Shown: piece after piece, positions 57,355-64,000 of the stretch
Numbering within the stretch: position 1 is the stretch's first letter
How the letters are laid out: each line of letters starts with the position of its first letter
NCBI GenBank assembly: GCA_016795365.1
Contig: JAEUHN010000029.1
Location: 248,001-312,000, forward strand
Direction: 5' to 3'
DNA: 64,000 nucleotides
Source of the DNA: Verrucomicrobiaceae bacterium
Lineage (GTDB): Bacteria > Verrucomicrobiota > Verrucomicrobiia > Verrucomicrobiales > Verrucomicrobiaceae
Made by a program: the position numbers and the translations under genes
The notes under the pieces: generated by a model
Seen by the model: only the letters and a program-made list of their open reading frames with translations
Told to the model about the DNA's origin: nothing
Database searches by the model: none

Positions 57355-58676
57355 TGCGGCGTTTTTTCATCATGGTGCTCGCGAGCGCTGCGGCGAGTTC
57401 GAACGCGGTCGAACCTCGGATGAGCTACCTTGAGAATGAGGAGATCAAGGTGGGCGTGGACCTCAATCTCGGCGGTGCGATCACATGGTTGTCTGCCAAA
57501 AATGGCGAGAATCGAGTCAACAACTTCGACTTCGGACGCCAGATCCAGCTTTCCTATTTCTCAGGACCCGTGCCTTTTGAGTTCGGAGGACAAAAACCTG
57601 CCGAGCACTGGAAGCACATTGGCTGGAATCCGATTCAGGCAGGCGATGACTTTCATCATGGTTCGCAAACTACGGAGCACCGCAATGACGGACGCGAAAT
57701 CTATGTGAAGTGCATTCCCTTGCAGTGGCCGCTGAACCACGTGCCTGGGGAATGCACCCTGGAGTCGTGGCTGAATATCGAAGGCTCGGTGGTGAAAGCG
57801 CGGGCACGGCTGGTCAACCAGCGATCAGACAAAACCCAGTATCCCGCGCGACTCCAGGAACTGCCAGCTCTGTATGCGAATGGATCGTTTCATCGGGTGA
57901 TGAGCTACACGGGTGATCGCCCGTTCACGAACGCCGCAGCGCAGACCATGTCGAAGTCCACCACCAAGCATCCGTGGACCTTCTGGCTGGGCACGGAGCA
58001 GTGGTCGGCTTTGCTCGACGATCAGGGTCAAGGCATCGGCCTCGTCACCCCTGGACGCATCTGGTTCACTGGTGGGTTCGCAGGCAAACCGGGCAAGAAC
58101 GACACCCACGCGACGGACACCGGTTACCTCGCCGGACAGGCACTCGAGATTCTCGATCACAACATCGTTCACGAGTTCCAATACGAGTTGGTGGTGGGTT
58201 CGCTGGATCAGATCCGAGCCCGTGCGAAGACTCATGCTCCCAGCACCTTGCCCGCATGGGAGTTTACCAAGGATCGCCAGGGCTGGCACTATCGTGATCT
58301 GCAAGATCGCGGCTGGCCGATCAAGGGCATGTTGGATCTGCTGCCACACGGACCTGATCCCCAATTGCTCAGCCCGCTCCAGCTTTGGCGTGCTGAAGAT
58401 TCTTCGGTGCTCATCATCGAAGCCGCCTTTCAAACGGGCGAACGTCAGGCCACGCTCTACTGGCGAAAGCTGGATTCACCAGCGCCAGGACCTGAAGATC
58501 ACACCATCTTCCCGGTGCAGAGCGATGGCGAATTCCATCGCTACGTGGTGAAGCTGTCCGAGTGCCCGAGTTATCGAGGCTCCATCGTGCAGCTACGCCT
58601 TGATCCCGTATCCAAAGGAAAGGCGGACGACTTCGTGCGTGTGAAGTCCATCCGCCTTGCCAAAGAGTCGCCGTAA
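57351..58676 (+). CDS. Exported protein of the KDG operon, galactose-mutarotase-like
   Basis: A 441 aa protein with leader (FFIMVLASAAASSNAVE). The body is beta-rich (VDLNLGGAITWLSAKNG, VVKARARLVNQ, FHRVMSYTGDRPF, LDHNIVHEFQYELVVGSL), consistent with a galactose-mutarotase-like or polysaccharide-lyase sandwich. The C-terminal 150 residues look like a carbohydrate-binding jelly roll (FHRYVVKLSECPSYRGSIVQLRLDP). No family name is certain. The 4-base overlap with kdgK strongly implies its glycan substrate feeds the KDG/KDPG pathway. Confidence 0.75.
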   Translation: MMRRFFIMVLASAAASSNAVEPRMSYLENEEIKVGVDLNLGGAITWLSAKNGENRVNNFDFGRQIQLSYFSGPVPFEFGGQKPAEHWKHIGWNPIQAGDDFHHGSQTTEHRNDGREIYVKCIPLQWPLNHVPGECTLESWLNIEGSVVKARARLVNQRSDKTQYPARLQELPALYANGSFHRVMSYTGDRPFTNAAAQTMSKSTTKHPWTFWLGTEQWSALLDDQGQGIGLVTPGRIWFTGGFAGKPGKNDTHATDTGYLAGQALEILDHNIVHEFQYELVVGSLDQIRARAKTHAPSTLPAWEFTKDRQGWHYRDLQDRGWPIKGMLDLLPHGPDPQLLSPLQLWRAEDSSVLIIEAAFQTGERQATLYWRKLDSPAPGPEDHTIFPVQSDGEFHRYVVKLSECPSYRGSIVQLRLDPVSKGKADDFVRVKSIRLAKESP

Positions 58677-58679
58677 CGG

Positions 58680-59666
58680 TTATCGCGACCAGCGACGCAT
58701 GAGACCGCTCATCGCGAGCGGCTGATCAGCGGTGCCGAGCGCGGCGGTCTTCTTGGGTTGTGGCTTGGGATCAAGATTCTGCGCCAATTGCTCCTCAGTC
58801 ACCATGCTCTCCACACCACCTGCTGGCACTTCCACCTTGGCCACCCAGACCAGGGCATTGAGCACAGCCTTGCGCACATCGTTGTTGCCCCAGTTCTTGT
58901 GGAAGTGACCGCCAGTGAAGCCAAAGCCACGACCACCATCGGGACGCTCCACCGCCCACATCGTGGTTTCAGGCGAGCCCTTCTCAGCCTGGATGTGTGG
59001 ATACGGACCTTTGGGATAAACATACGGACCATCGCGAGTCGCATCTGGAGGTGTGCCCACGAGGATAGGAGTGAAGGTCATGCCACCATCGGCACCCGGC
59101 TTGTCGCCATGGCCGAAGGCTGCGCGGAAACGCATGTGGATATACCACTCGTCATTGGTGGTGAAGGCCTTCACGCCACTGGCGATCGGATGCGCGGGGA
59201 AGGATTCATACTTCGCATCCCAGATTGGATTGCAGGAGTAGGCGTTCTCGTAATGGCCGCCGATCCAGTCTTGGAACTCCTTGCCGCCGAGGTCAGCCAC
59301 GACTTCCACACCATAGTGCATGCAGCCAAAGCCCACGCCCTTGGCCATGAGCGCCTTGAGCGTCTCCAGATGATTGCCCTGCACGGCGGGATGGCCTTTG
59401 CCCCCGTCGGCATAGATCACCACGGCGTCGGCATCCGCGAAGGTGGCTTCATCCTTCACCCAGCCCATCTCGTGGCGATCCACGACGAGGTTGGGCACGC
59501 TCTTCAAGCACTGCTCAAGAAGCATGGTGCCCGCACGGAACTCATGCATGCCCGGCGGGTGCGAGGGCTTGCCAGCGATGAAGACCAGCTTGTGCTTGCC
59601 ATCGGGCGTGAGCGCCGAAGCCGCCGTGGCAAGGGAGAGAGCGAGGAGTGTGAGTCGGGTGATCAT
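58680..59666 (-). CDS. Exported ThuA-like domain protein
   Basis: A 328 aa protein with leader (LTLLALSLATAASALT). The ThuA-like flavodoxin/glutamine-amidotransferase-like fold is seen in LVFIAGKPSHPPGMHEF, ADADAVVIYADGGKGH, MAKGVGFGCMHYGVE and GGRGFGFTGGHFHKNW. ThuA domains occur in trehalose utilisation and many secreted PVC-group proteins; function is not established. It is convergent with the operon gene at 57351 (3-base gap) and divergent from a second ThuA protein at 59773. Confidence 0.9.
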   Translation of the reverse strand: MITRLTLLALSLATAASALTPDGKHKLVFIAGKPSHPPGMHEFRAGTMLLEQCLKSVPNLVVDRHEMGWVKDEATFADADAVVIYADGGKGHPAVQGNHLETLKALMAKGVGFGCMHYGVEVVADLGGKEFQDWIGGHYENAYSCNPIWDAKYESFPAHPIASGVKAFTTNDEWYIHMRFRAAFGHGDKPGADGGMTFTPILVGTPPDATRDGPYVYPKGPYPHIQAEKGSPETTMWAVERPDGGRGFGFTGGHFHKNWGNNDVRKAVLNALVWVAKVEVPAGGVESMVTEEQLAQNLDPKPQPKKTAALGTADQPLAMSGLMRRWSR

Positions 59667-59772
59667 AGTGGATGGGAACGCGCGCCAGCATGGCCATCAC
59701 ACAGCGTGGACTCAAGATCGAAAGTTGCTGCTTGGAAGCCCCAGGCGAAGCCGTTATAACCGGCCACCATTT

Positions 59773-60813
59773 ATGATGAAAACACTCGCCGCATTACTCG
59801 CTCTTAGCGCTGCCTCCACAGCGCTTGCCGACAACTACGTCACCTACGAACCCCAGGAAGGCCCGGGCAAAGGCAAGCACATCGTGCTGCTCGCTGGCGA
59901 TGAGGAGTATCGCTCGGAGGAGGCGATGCCGATGCTGGGCAAGCTGCTCAGCCAGCGGCATGGCTTCAAGTGCACGGTGCTCTTCTCCGTGGACGACGAT
60001 GGCACGATCAATCCCAACAATGGCGGTAGCCTCAGCCATCCCGAAAGCCTCGATTCCGCCGATGCGATCATCATGCTGATCCGGTTCCGCCATTGGAGCA
60101 ATGAAGCCATGAAGCACTTCCGGAACGCTGTGAATCGCGGCGTGCCCATCATCGCCCTGCGCACAGCGACCCACGCCTTCAGTCTGCCCAAGGACAGCCC
60201 GGACATCGACTGGACCTGGAATAACAAGGAAGGCGGCTTCGGTCGCATCATCCTGGGTGAAACGTGGGTGAGCCACTGGGGCAAGCATCGCGCCGAAGCC
60301 ACCAAGGGCATCATCGAAGCCAGCGCGGCCAGCCATCCTGTCCTGCGCGGTGTCGCTGACGTCTTCGGCACCACGGACGTTTATGAGGCACATCCTCCGG
60401 CTGACGCCACGATCCTGATGCGCGGCCAGGTCTTGAAGGGAATGACCCCCGACTCCGGTGCCGCCGACTACAAGAAGAAGAACAAGGCCGGAGCCGAACA
60501 AGGTGTGAACGATCCCATGATGCCGATCGTGTGGACCCGTGAAGCCAAGACAGCCAATGGCGGCACGAACAAGGTGCTGTGCTCCACCATTGGGGCGGCC
60601 AGCGACCTCACCAGTGAAGACCTGCGTCGCGTGCTCGTGAACGGCGTATATTGGGGCCTAGGTCTCGAAGTGCCCGCCAAGGCTGACGTGACTCCGGTGG
60701 GTGAGTTCAAGCCCACGATGTATGGCACCAAGGACTCCACCGACCTCAGCGATCCGTATGGCTTCCGTGGTTTCAAGAAGGGCGTGAAGCCCAGTGATCA
60801 CGCGCTGAAATAA
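59773..60813 (+). CDS. Exported ThuA-like domain protein
   Basis: A 346 aa protein; ATG 59773 gives the leader (LAALLALSAASTALAD). ThuA-like elements: HIVLLAGDEEYRSEEAMPML, FSVDDDGTINPNN, ADAIIMLIRFRHWSNEAMKHF, GVPIIALRTATHAF and late LRRVLVNGVYWGLGLE. It is homologous in layout to the neighbour at 58680, on the opposite strand, with about 106 bases between the starts that should contain both promoters. Followed by a strong terminator. Confidence 0.9.
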   Translation: MMKTLAALLALSAASTALADNYVTYEPQEGPGKGKHIVLLAGDEEYRSEEAMPMLGKLLSQRHGFKCTVLFSVDDDGTINPNNGGSLSHPESLDSADAIIMLIRFRHWSNEAMKHFRNAVNRGVPIIALRTATHAFSLPKDSPDIDWTWNNKEGGFGRIILGETWVSHWGKHRAEATKGIIEASAASHPVLRGVADVFGTTDVYEAHPPADATILMRGQVLKGMTPDSGAADYKKKNKAGAEQGVNDPMMPIVWTREAKTANGGTNKVLCSTIGAASDLTSEDLRRVLVNGVYWGLGLEVPAKADVTPVGEFKPTMYGTKDSTDLSDPYGFRGFKKGVKPSDHALK

Positions 60814-60843
60814 ACTTCAGCCAGACCGATCTATGCTTGCGAG

Positions 60844-60872
60844 GAGGGAGCCTGACACGGCTCCCTCTTTTC
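60844..60872 (+). terminator. Rho-independent terminator after ThuA-like gene
   Basis: GAGGGAGCC (60844-60852) pairs perfectly with GGCTCCCTC (60859-60867) across a 6-base loop, then TTTTC. It ends the plus-strand gene finishing at 60813 and touches the hemB stop at 60871. Confidence 0.9.
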
Positions 60873-61872
60873 ATTTGGCCCGGTAACGTTTCGCGAAGTC
60901 CTTCGCGAAATAGGTGAGGATCATGTCCGCACCGGCACGGCGAATGCCGATCAGGGACTCGTCCACCACCTTCGCCTCATCAAGCCAGCCCGCTGCGGAC
61001 GCTGACTTGATCATCAGATACTCGCCGCTCACCTGGTAGGCAGCGATGGGCAGCGTGGTGTGAGAACGGATCTGATGAATGATGTCGAGGTAAGGACCTG
61101 CGGGCTTCACCATAAGAATGTCGGCACCTTCCGATTCATCCAGCTCTGCCTCACGAAGCGCCTCACGCGCATTCGCCGGGTCCATCTGGTAAGTCTTTTT
61201 GTCGCCAGACTTCGGTGCGGAATCGAGCGCTCCACGGAAGGGACCATAGAAGGCACTGGCATACTTGGCGGTGTAGCTCATGATCGAGACGTCGGTGAAC
61301 GACTCTCCATCGAGTGCCTCGCGAATCGCTGCCACGCGTCCATCCATCATGTCACTTGGCGCCACGATGTCAGCGCCAGCACGCGCATGGCAGAGCGCCT
61401 GCTGGCAGAGCACGTCCACCGTCTTGTCATTCAAGATGCGCCCATCTGCGGCTACGAGGCCATCATGCCCATCGCTGTTGTAAGGATCGAGCGCCACATC
61501 GGTGATGACCACCAGCGAAGGATGCGCGGCTTTCAGCGCCTTGATGGCACGCGGCACCAGCCCATCAGCGTTGTAGCATTCCTCAGCACCCGGCGTTTTG
61601 AGTTCATCCGGGATGCGCGGGAAGAGCACCACCGCCGGAACGCCGAGGGCATGGGCTTCACCCGCTTCCTTCACCAGATCATCGACGCACCAGCGCTGGC
61701 AGCCAGGCATCGAGCTGATGGCTTCGTTGCGATTGCCTTCCTGAAGGAAGAGCGGGTAAATCAGATGACCAGGGTTGAGATCGGTCTCACGGACCAAGTC
61801 GCGAATGGCGGCGGACTTGCGATTGCGACGCGGACGGATGGGCATGTCGATGAGCATGGCGTTTGATGGCAC
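60871..61872 (-). CDS. hemB: Porphobilinogen synthase (delta-aminolevulinate dehydratase)
   Basis: A 333 aa enzyme that joins two delta-aminolevulinate molecules in heme biosynthesis. The two active-site lysines are in SYTAKYASAFYGPFR and ILMVKPAGPYLD. The metal loop reads DVALDPYNSDGHDG, with Asp instead of the zinc-binding Cys, so this is the magnesium-type enzyme as in Pseudomonas. Also present: DIVAPSDMMDGRV and GCQRWCVDDLV. An ATG 15 bases downstream of the chosen start is an alternative. Cytoplasmic, apparently alone. Confidence 0.97.
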   Translation of the reverse strand: MPSNAMLIDMPIRPRRNRKSAAIRDLVRETDLNPGHLIYPLFLQEGNRNEAISSMPGCQRWCVDDLVKEAGEAHALGVPAVVLFPRIPDELKTPGAEECYNADGLVPRAIKALKAAHPSLVVITDVALDPYNSDGHDGLVAADGRILNDKTVDVLCQQALCHARAGADIVAPSDMMDGRVAAIREALDGESFTDVSIMSYTAKYASAFYGPFRGALDSAPKSGDKKTYQMDPANAREALREAELDESEGADILMVKPAGPYLDIIHQIRSHTTLPIAAYQVSGEYLMIKSASAAGWLDEAKVVDESLIGIRRAGADMILTYFAKDFAKRYRAK

Positions 61873-61911
61873 AAGCTCGCGCAGCCCGCAAAGTCAAAGC
61901 CGTGCCCGTGC

Positions 61912-62823
61912 TCATGTGAACGAATGCGGTGCCCAGATGAGATCTTCGACCGCGATCTCATCATACTTGTCTCCCGGCAGCACATCGCCCGTGCGGTAGT
62001 TCATCGCATCGTATTTGCGCAGAGCGGTATCACGTTTCAATCCCACAAGCTGATGCGCATCCACGATGCGACGGAAGACACAAGGCAGGTTCAGCTTGCC
62101 CTTCTGCTGGGCTGGAGGTTCGGGATCTGACCAATGCTTCGGCGCGGCATAGCTGGAGGTGTAAGTCAGCGGCTTGTGGCTGTAGTTCTTCCAGACACCG
62201 AGGCCCGCAGCCTTCGCCGTTTTCGCTGCATCAAGAAACGATGGAATCAAGTCCCCAGCAGACTCAAAGAGGAACGGGAAGGCAAGACCACGTTTGATAA
62301 GGTCGAGCGAAACGAAGTCCCTCTTTTCACCGAACGGTGTGCTGCAATACACATAGCCGAGCGCCCGTCCGTAGTGATCCGTCACCTCACGATCGAGTAG
62401 CACGAGCGCATGGCCGGCCGCCTGCAAGGTGTTGACCAAGTGATCGGTCGCTGGCTTCCAGAGCGGCTGGGAGCGATCTTCGCCACCGAGCTTCGGATCG
62501 AGCGCATAACTCGTCACCTTGCCCTTCTCCTTCATCTTGAATGCCTGGGAGTGATAGTGTTCCTCCGGCGCATCCAGGCCCTCCAGGCGCACCGTCACGT
62601 AGTTCCGTCCCAAGCTCGATTTCACCTCCAGCACACGAGGCCTGATCGCCCCCGTCACCCACACGAAGAACATGCCTTCCTTAGGCTGCATCACCTGATT
62701 GTTGACCAGCAGCAGCGGATCAAAGAGGTGAATCGTATCGCCGTCTGGCTTCAGCGTCTTACTCTTCGAGTAGTCCACCACACCGAGCAAGTGCGGGATC
62801 TGGTAGCTGGCGATCGCGGGCAT
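61912..62823 (-). CDS. SNase-like (thermonuclease) domain protein
   Basis: A 303 aa protein (ATG 62823; ATG 62853 adds ten residues). A staphylococcal-nuclease-type OB-fold domain occupies about 50-210: VTVRLEGLDAPE, PLWKPATDHLVN, VLLDREVTDHYGRALGYVYC and FVSLDLIKRGLAFPF. The usual Arg/Glu positions are partly present (RLEGLDAPEEHYH). No clear leader is seen, so it may be cytoplasmic. The last 90 residues (LPCVFRRIVDAHQLVG...PGDKYDEIAVEDLIW) are an extra C-terminal module I cannot name. Role in nucleic-acid cleavage is inferred from the fold. Divergent from the McrB-like gene. Confidence 0.85.
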   Translation of the reverse strand: MPAIASYQIPHLLGVVDYSKSKTLKPDGDTIHLFDPLLLVNNQVMQPKEGMFFVWVTGAIRPRVLEVKSSLGRNYVTVRLEGLDAPEEHYHSQAFKMKEKGKVTSYALDPKLGGEDRSQPLWKPATDHLVNTLQAAGHALVLLDREVTDHYGRALGYVYCSTPFGEKRDFVSLDLIKRGLAFPFLFESAGDLIPSFLDAAKTAKAAGLGVWKNYSHKPLTYTSSYAAPKHWSDPEPPAQQKGKLNLPCVFRRIVDAHQLVGLKRDTALRKYDAMNYRTGDVLPGDKYDEIAVEDLIWAPHSFT

Positions 62824-62984
62824 GGCAGGAGCATCAAGTTCGGTGCATTGCATCAGGTTAGGGACCGCAGAGCGAGAAAAAAATCTGTGCCCTCCTGGGG
62901 GCAGTCGTTTCACACAAACTGGACGAAGCCCCGCCCGGCCCGGGCTTGCCCGTTCGCCCAAGCCCTGCCACATACTTCGTTCGC

Positions 62985-64000
62985 ATGCCCGTTAAGCCCA
63001 TCGTCGATTTCGCCAAAACGTTCAACCGCACCCAACTTCAACCGCTGCTGCTGGATGCGGAGCAGCAACGGGTGGCCTTCGTTGCTCGCTTCCCGAGGGA
63101 GCGGTTCCGGGAGCTTTCACTCGAGGACTACATCGGTCCTGAGGGTCTCTGCGAGTGGTTGGACACCCGCACGCCTCTCCTCGGGGAGGTAGCAGAAAAC
63201 CGCCCGGCCAACCCCGAGGGCATTCAGGCCCTCAAAGGAACTGGGTTGTGGAAACGCGAAGGAAGCAGCCTCGACACCGCCCAAAAGGAGTGGCCTCCGC
63301 TCCGCGAGGCGCTGGCGAGGAGTCTGGACCTCGCCGCGGCTGGAAAGTGGCTGGACGCGGGCAATGAAAACAACCCGCTCAACTCCGTCCCCGCCACCCG
63401 GCGTAACAAGTTGCTGCATCTCTACTTCCCAGGCGAACTGCTGCCGATCTACAAAAGCCCGGCGATCAAGCAAGCCCTCGACGCGCTGGGCCTGGAGGCA
63501 CGCGAGAGTGCTTGGAGCCCCTTGCGAAATCGCGACCTGCTTCACCACCTTCAAGCGATGCCTGAACTGCAAGGCTGGAGCCCACTGGAACTTGGCGAAT
63601 TACTCACGGGCTGGCTTGATGACACTGGCTCCAAGAAAGTCACCAACATGGAGTTGATCATCCGCGCCATGCTCCACCTCCGCGATCGCGGGCAAGACTG
63701 GGTGGCCCCCGAAGTCGCAGATGCAGAGGTCCGGCAGTTCTCCGGGCGAAGCATCGGGGACATCGCCACGGAGATGGATGACATGAGGACGGACGAAAAC
63801 CGCACACACACACGAAAGCCCAACAAGTCGCCCAAGTGGCGTGTTCTCGAGCGCCATCCACAGGACAAGCTCTACCGCTTGGTGGACGACAAGCTCCCGC
63901 CCCTTTCACAACAACCTGCCTCAGTCAATACCGTGATCCCTGCAACACCTGTCACCAACGCTCTGAACTGCATCCTCTACGGTCCACCCGGCACCGGCAA
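62985..64000 (+). CDS. McrB-type AAA restriction subunit, N-terminal part (3' end outside window)
   Basis: The frame from ATG 62985 runs without a stop to the window end (338 codons). The N-terminal region is a helical domain, ending in a Pro/Gln-rich linker. The last visible residues, NCILYGPPGTGK, are the Walker A of McrB-family AAA GTPases/ATPases, where Asn-Cys/Val-Ile-Leu-Tyr-Gly-Pro-Pro-Gly-Thr-Gly-Lys is typical. In McrBC-type systems the protein pairs with an McrC nuclease to cut modified DNA. The DNA-recognition domain here (1-320) is not an obvious known type: it includes RNKLLHLYFPGELLPIY, a segment also seen in DUF3578-like or related McrB N-termini. The partner should lie just downstream of the window. 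Confidence 0.82.
   Translation, partial: MPVKPIVDFAKTFNRTQLQPLLLDAEQQRVAFVARFPRERFRELSLEDYIGPEGLCEWLDTRTPLLGEVAENRPANPEGIQALKGTGLWKREGSSLDTAQKEWPPLREALARSLDLAAAGKWLDAGNENNPLNSVPATRRNKLLHLYFPGELLPIYKSPAIKQALDALGLEARESAWSPLRNRDLLHHLQAMPELQGWSPLELGELLTGWLDDTGSKKVTNMELIIRAMLHLRDRGQDWVAPEVADAEVRQFSGRSIGDIATEMDDMRTDENRTHTRKPNKSPKWRVLERHPQDKLYRLVDDKLPPLSQQPASVNTVIPATPVTNALNCILYGPPGTG

Overview
The window is GC-rich, densely coded bacterial DNA. Its secretome points to the Verrucomicrobiota (Prosthecobacter/Verrucomicrobium-like) or a related PVC-group bacterium. The markers are DUF1592/DUF1587-type and DUF1552 proteins, a planctomycete-type CxxCH cytochrome domain, two ThuA-like proteins, a DUF4838 protein, a Tat-exported Gfo/Idh/MocA oxidoreductase, and at least five Asp-box (BNR/sialidase-like) proteins. 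The phylum is inferred from family content; no rRNA is present.

Layout. 1-2 kb: the end of an unrecognised gene and a DUF1016 PD-(D/E)XK-type nuclease. 2-4.8 kb: DUF4838 protein and a secreted alpha/beta hydrolase. 4.8-5.7 kb: a decayed DapA-family gene. 5.7-9.2 kb: an exported catalase-peroxidase (katG) divergent from an oxyR-like regulator. 9.2-26.3 kb: a long run of exported carbohydrate-active proteins (sialidase-like propellers, beta-helix protein, esterases, Gfo/Idh oxidoreductase, pyruvyltransferase-like protein, RICIN-esterase-SMP30 fusion), interrupted by a small membrane-protein/HTH module. 26.4-31.7 kb: a five-gene, tightly overlapping lipid operon matching E. coli ynbABCD plus a PlsC-type acyltransferase. 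31.7-33 kb: an Ogt-type DNA repair protein and an enolase C-terminal fragment. 33-43.3 kb: DUF1592 gene, a 13-Asp-box propeller, duplicated debris of a DUF1592 3' end, two P-loop NTPases (the second with a TPR array of different composition), and DUF1552. 43.4-55.6 kb: tannase-like esterase, cytochrome-domain protein, hydrolases, methyltransferases, flavodoxin-like protein, deacetylase, an FGE-sialidase fusion and an FG-GAP protein. 55.6-58.7 kb: KDPG aldolase, KDG kinase and an exported protein in a translationally coupled operon. 58.7-62.8 kb: two ThuA-like proteins, hemB and a nuclease-domain protein. 62.985 kb to the end: the N-terminal part of an McrB-type AAA GTPase/ATPase, cut by the window edge.

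How the genes fit together. Most of the window looks like scavenging of complex, probably sulfated or uronate-containing glycans: extracellular esterases, propellers and oxidoreductases release sugars, and the eda/kdgK pair processes 2-keto-3-deoxy sugar acids. KatG/OxyR handles peroxide. The ynb-like operon encodes a complete PA to CDP-DAG to new-headgroup phospholipid route whose product is unknown. Defence-like material sits at both edges (DUF1016, McrB) and possibly in the NTPase pair. Several gene remnants (DapA family, enolase, DUF1592 tail) show active decay and rearrangement. I saw no tRNA, rRNA, CRISPR array, transposase or replication origin.
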